A stretch of DNA of 32,170 nt, from NCBI GenBank assembly GCA_016280635.1, contig JAEEHC010000050.1, positions 1-32,170 on the forward strand. The letters run 5' to 3'. This DNA comes from Erysipelotrichaceae bacterium (GTDB taxonomy: Bacteria; Bacillota_I; Bacilli_A; Erysipelotrichales; Erysipelotrichaceae). A model generated the notes under the pieces. It ran no database searches and was not told the DNA's origin. It worked only from the letters and a program-made list of their open reading frames with translations. How positions within the stretch are numbered: position 1 is the stretch's first letter; each line of letters opens with the position of its first letter. Shown here in pieces: positions 32,033 through 32,170 of this stretch. Both the position numbers and the translations under genes were made by a program.

Positions 32033-32063
32033 ACCCTCTTGTACAATAGAAGTACAGGAGGGT
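32033..32063 (+). promoter_or_regulatory. Hairpin covering the transposase ribosome site
   Basis: ACCCTCTTGTAC (32033-32044) pairs with GTACAGGAGGGT (32052-32063) over twelve positions including one G-U, with a 7-base loop. The right arm contains the AGGAGGG ribosome site of the transposase gene starting at 32070, so read-through transcripts would hide it. Confidence 0.65.
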
Positions 32064-32069
32064 TTTGAT

Positions 32070-32170
32070 ATGGCAGGAAAACCAAACAATAAGTATTCGC
32101 CAGAATTCAAGAAAGAAGCAGTTGAGAAGTACCTTAGTGGAGAAATAGGAGGACTGGAGTTAGCCGCCAG
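32070..32170 (+). CDS. IS3-family transposase OrfA, N-terminus only (3' end outside window)
   Basis: The frame from ATG 32070 runs open to the window end and encodes MAGKPNNKYSPEFKKEAVEK, continuing with YLSGEIGGLELAA. The KYSPEFKKEAVxxYLxGE pattern is the start of the helix-turn-helix domain of IS3-type OrfA transposases, which bind the element's ends. AGGAGGG lies seven bases before the ATG within a hairpin. The rest of orfA and orfB, normally joined by programmed frameshifting, must lie beyond the window. Confidence 0.82.
   Translation, partial: MAGKPNNKYSPEFKKEAVEKYLSGEIGGLELAA

Larger units (their letters stand above)
31990..32170 (+). mobile_element. Left end of an IS3-type insertion sequence, cut by the window edge
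   Basis: An IS3-type transposase orfA begins at 32070. The candidate left terminus is TGAACTGCCCC at 31990-32000, a TG-starting end of the kind used by IS3-family elements. The right end and target duplication lie outside the window, so the exact boundary is a guess. Confidence 0.5.

Noticed and set aside
1-32170. CRISPR arrays, rRNA or complete prophage
   Set aside because: No regularly spaced direct repeats, no rRNA-like stretches and no phage structural genes were seen.

Overview
The window looks like the chromosome of a low-to-mid-GC anaerobic Bacillota. I infer the class Erysipelotrichia or a close relative from the mix of Mgl-type sugar uptake, SLH-anchored surface proteins, a PPTGD-type surface anchor, split chromate-transporter-like pairs and consensus Shine-Dalgarno sites (AGGAGG) before nearly every gene. 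This placement is an inference; no rRNA or tRNA gene is present to confirm it.

Left part (1-3850): an mglBAC galactose/glucose ABC uptake operon. It enters with its lipoprotein binding protein cut at the left edge, has a perfect hairpin between mglB and mglA, and ends with a tiny tail-anchored membrane protein whose start overlaps the mglC stop. An AT-rich accessory patch follows (3850-5220): the remnant of a cell-wall-anchored InlB-repeat protein whose signal peptide sits in another frame, and a BrnT/BrnA toxin-antitoxin pair with a clear promoter and inverted-repeat operator.

Middle part (5220-17200), mostly on the minus strand: a stand-alone E2/CAT-fold acyltransferase lacking the usual catalytic His; a membrane-anchored Ig-like protein; a magnesium operon of the P-type ATPase MgtA followed by a protein with MgtE-type sensor domains but no MgtE pore, preceded by a structured roughly 140-nt leader; a divergent orphan 459-aa protein; a secreted papain-type protease with SLH repeats; a lipoprotein tyrosine phosphatase; and a small DUF4234-like membrane protein.

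Right part (17200-32170), mostly on the plus strand: an unknown membrane protein, a GNAT acetyltransferase divergent from a two-gene chromate-transporter-like pair, then the most striking locus. This is a 1100-aa protein with two tandem extracytoplasmic sensor-like regions ahead of an MscS mechanosensitive-channel domain, in an operon with an orphan NitT/TauT-type lipoprotein binding protein that has no ABC partner nearby. A long co-directional run follows: purB-purA (IMP to AMP), a CPBP membrane protease, an amidohydrolase, a small membrane protein, a ComB-family phosphatase, an unknown membrane protein and a DUF1232 protein. The window ends inside the left end of an IS3-type insertion sequence.

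There is no gap over 300 bases without a gene. The best candidates for undescribed biology are the sensor-MscS plus binding-protein pair and the pore-less MgtE-like partner of MgtA with its leader RNA.
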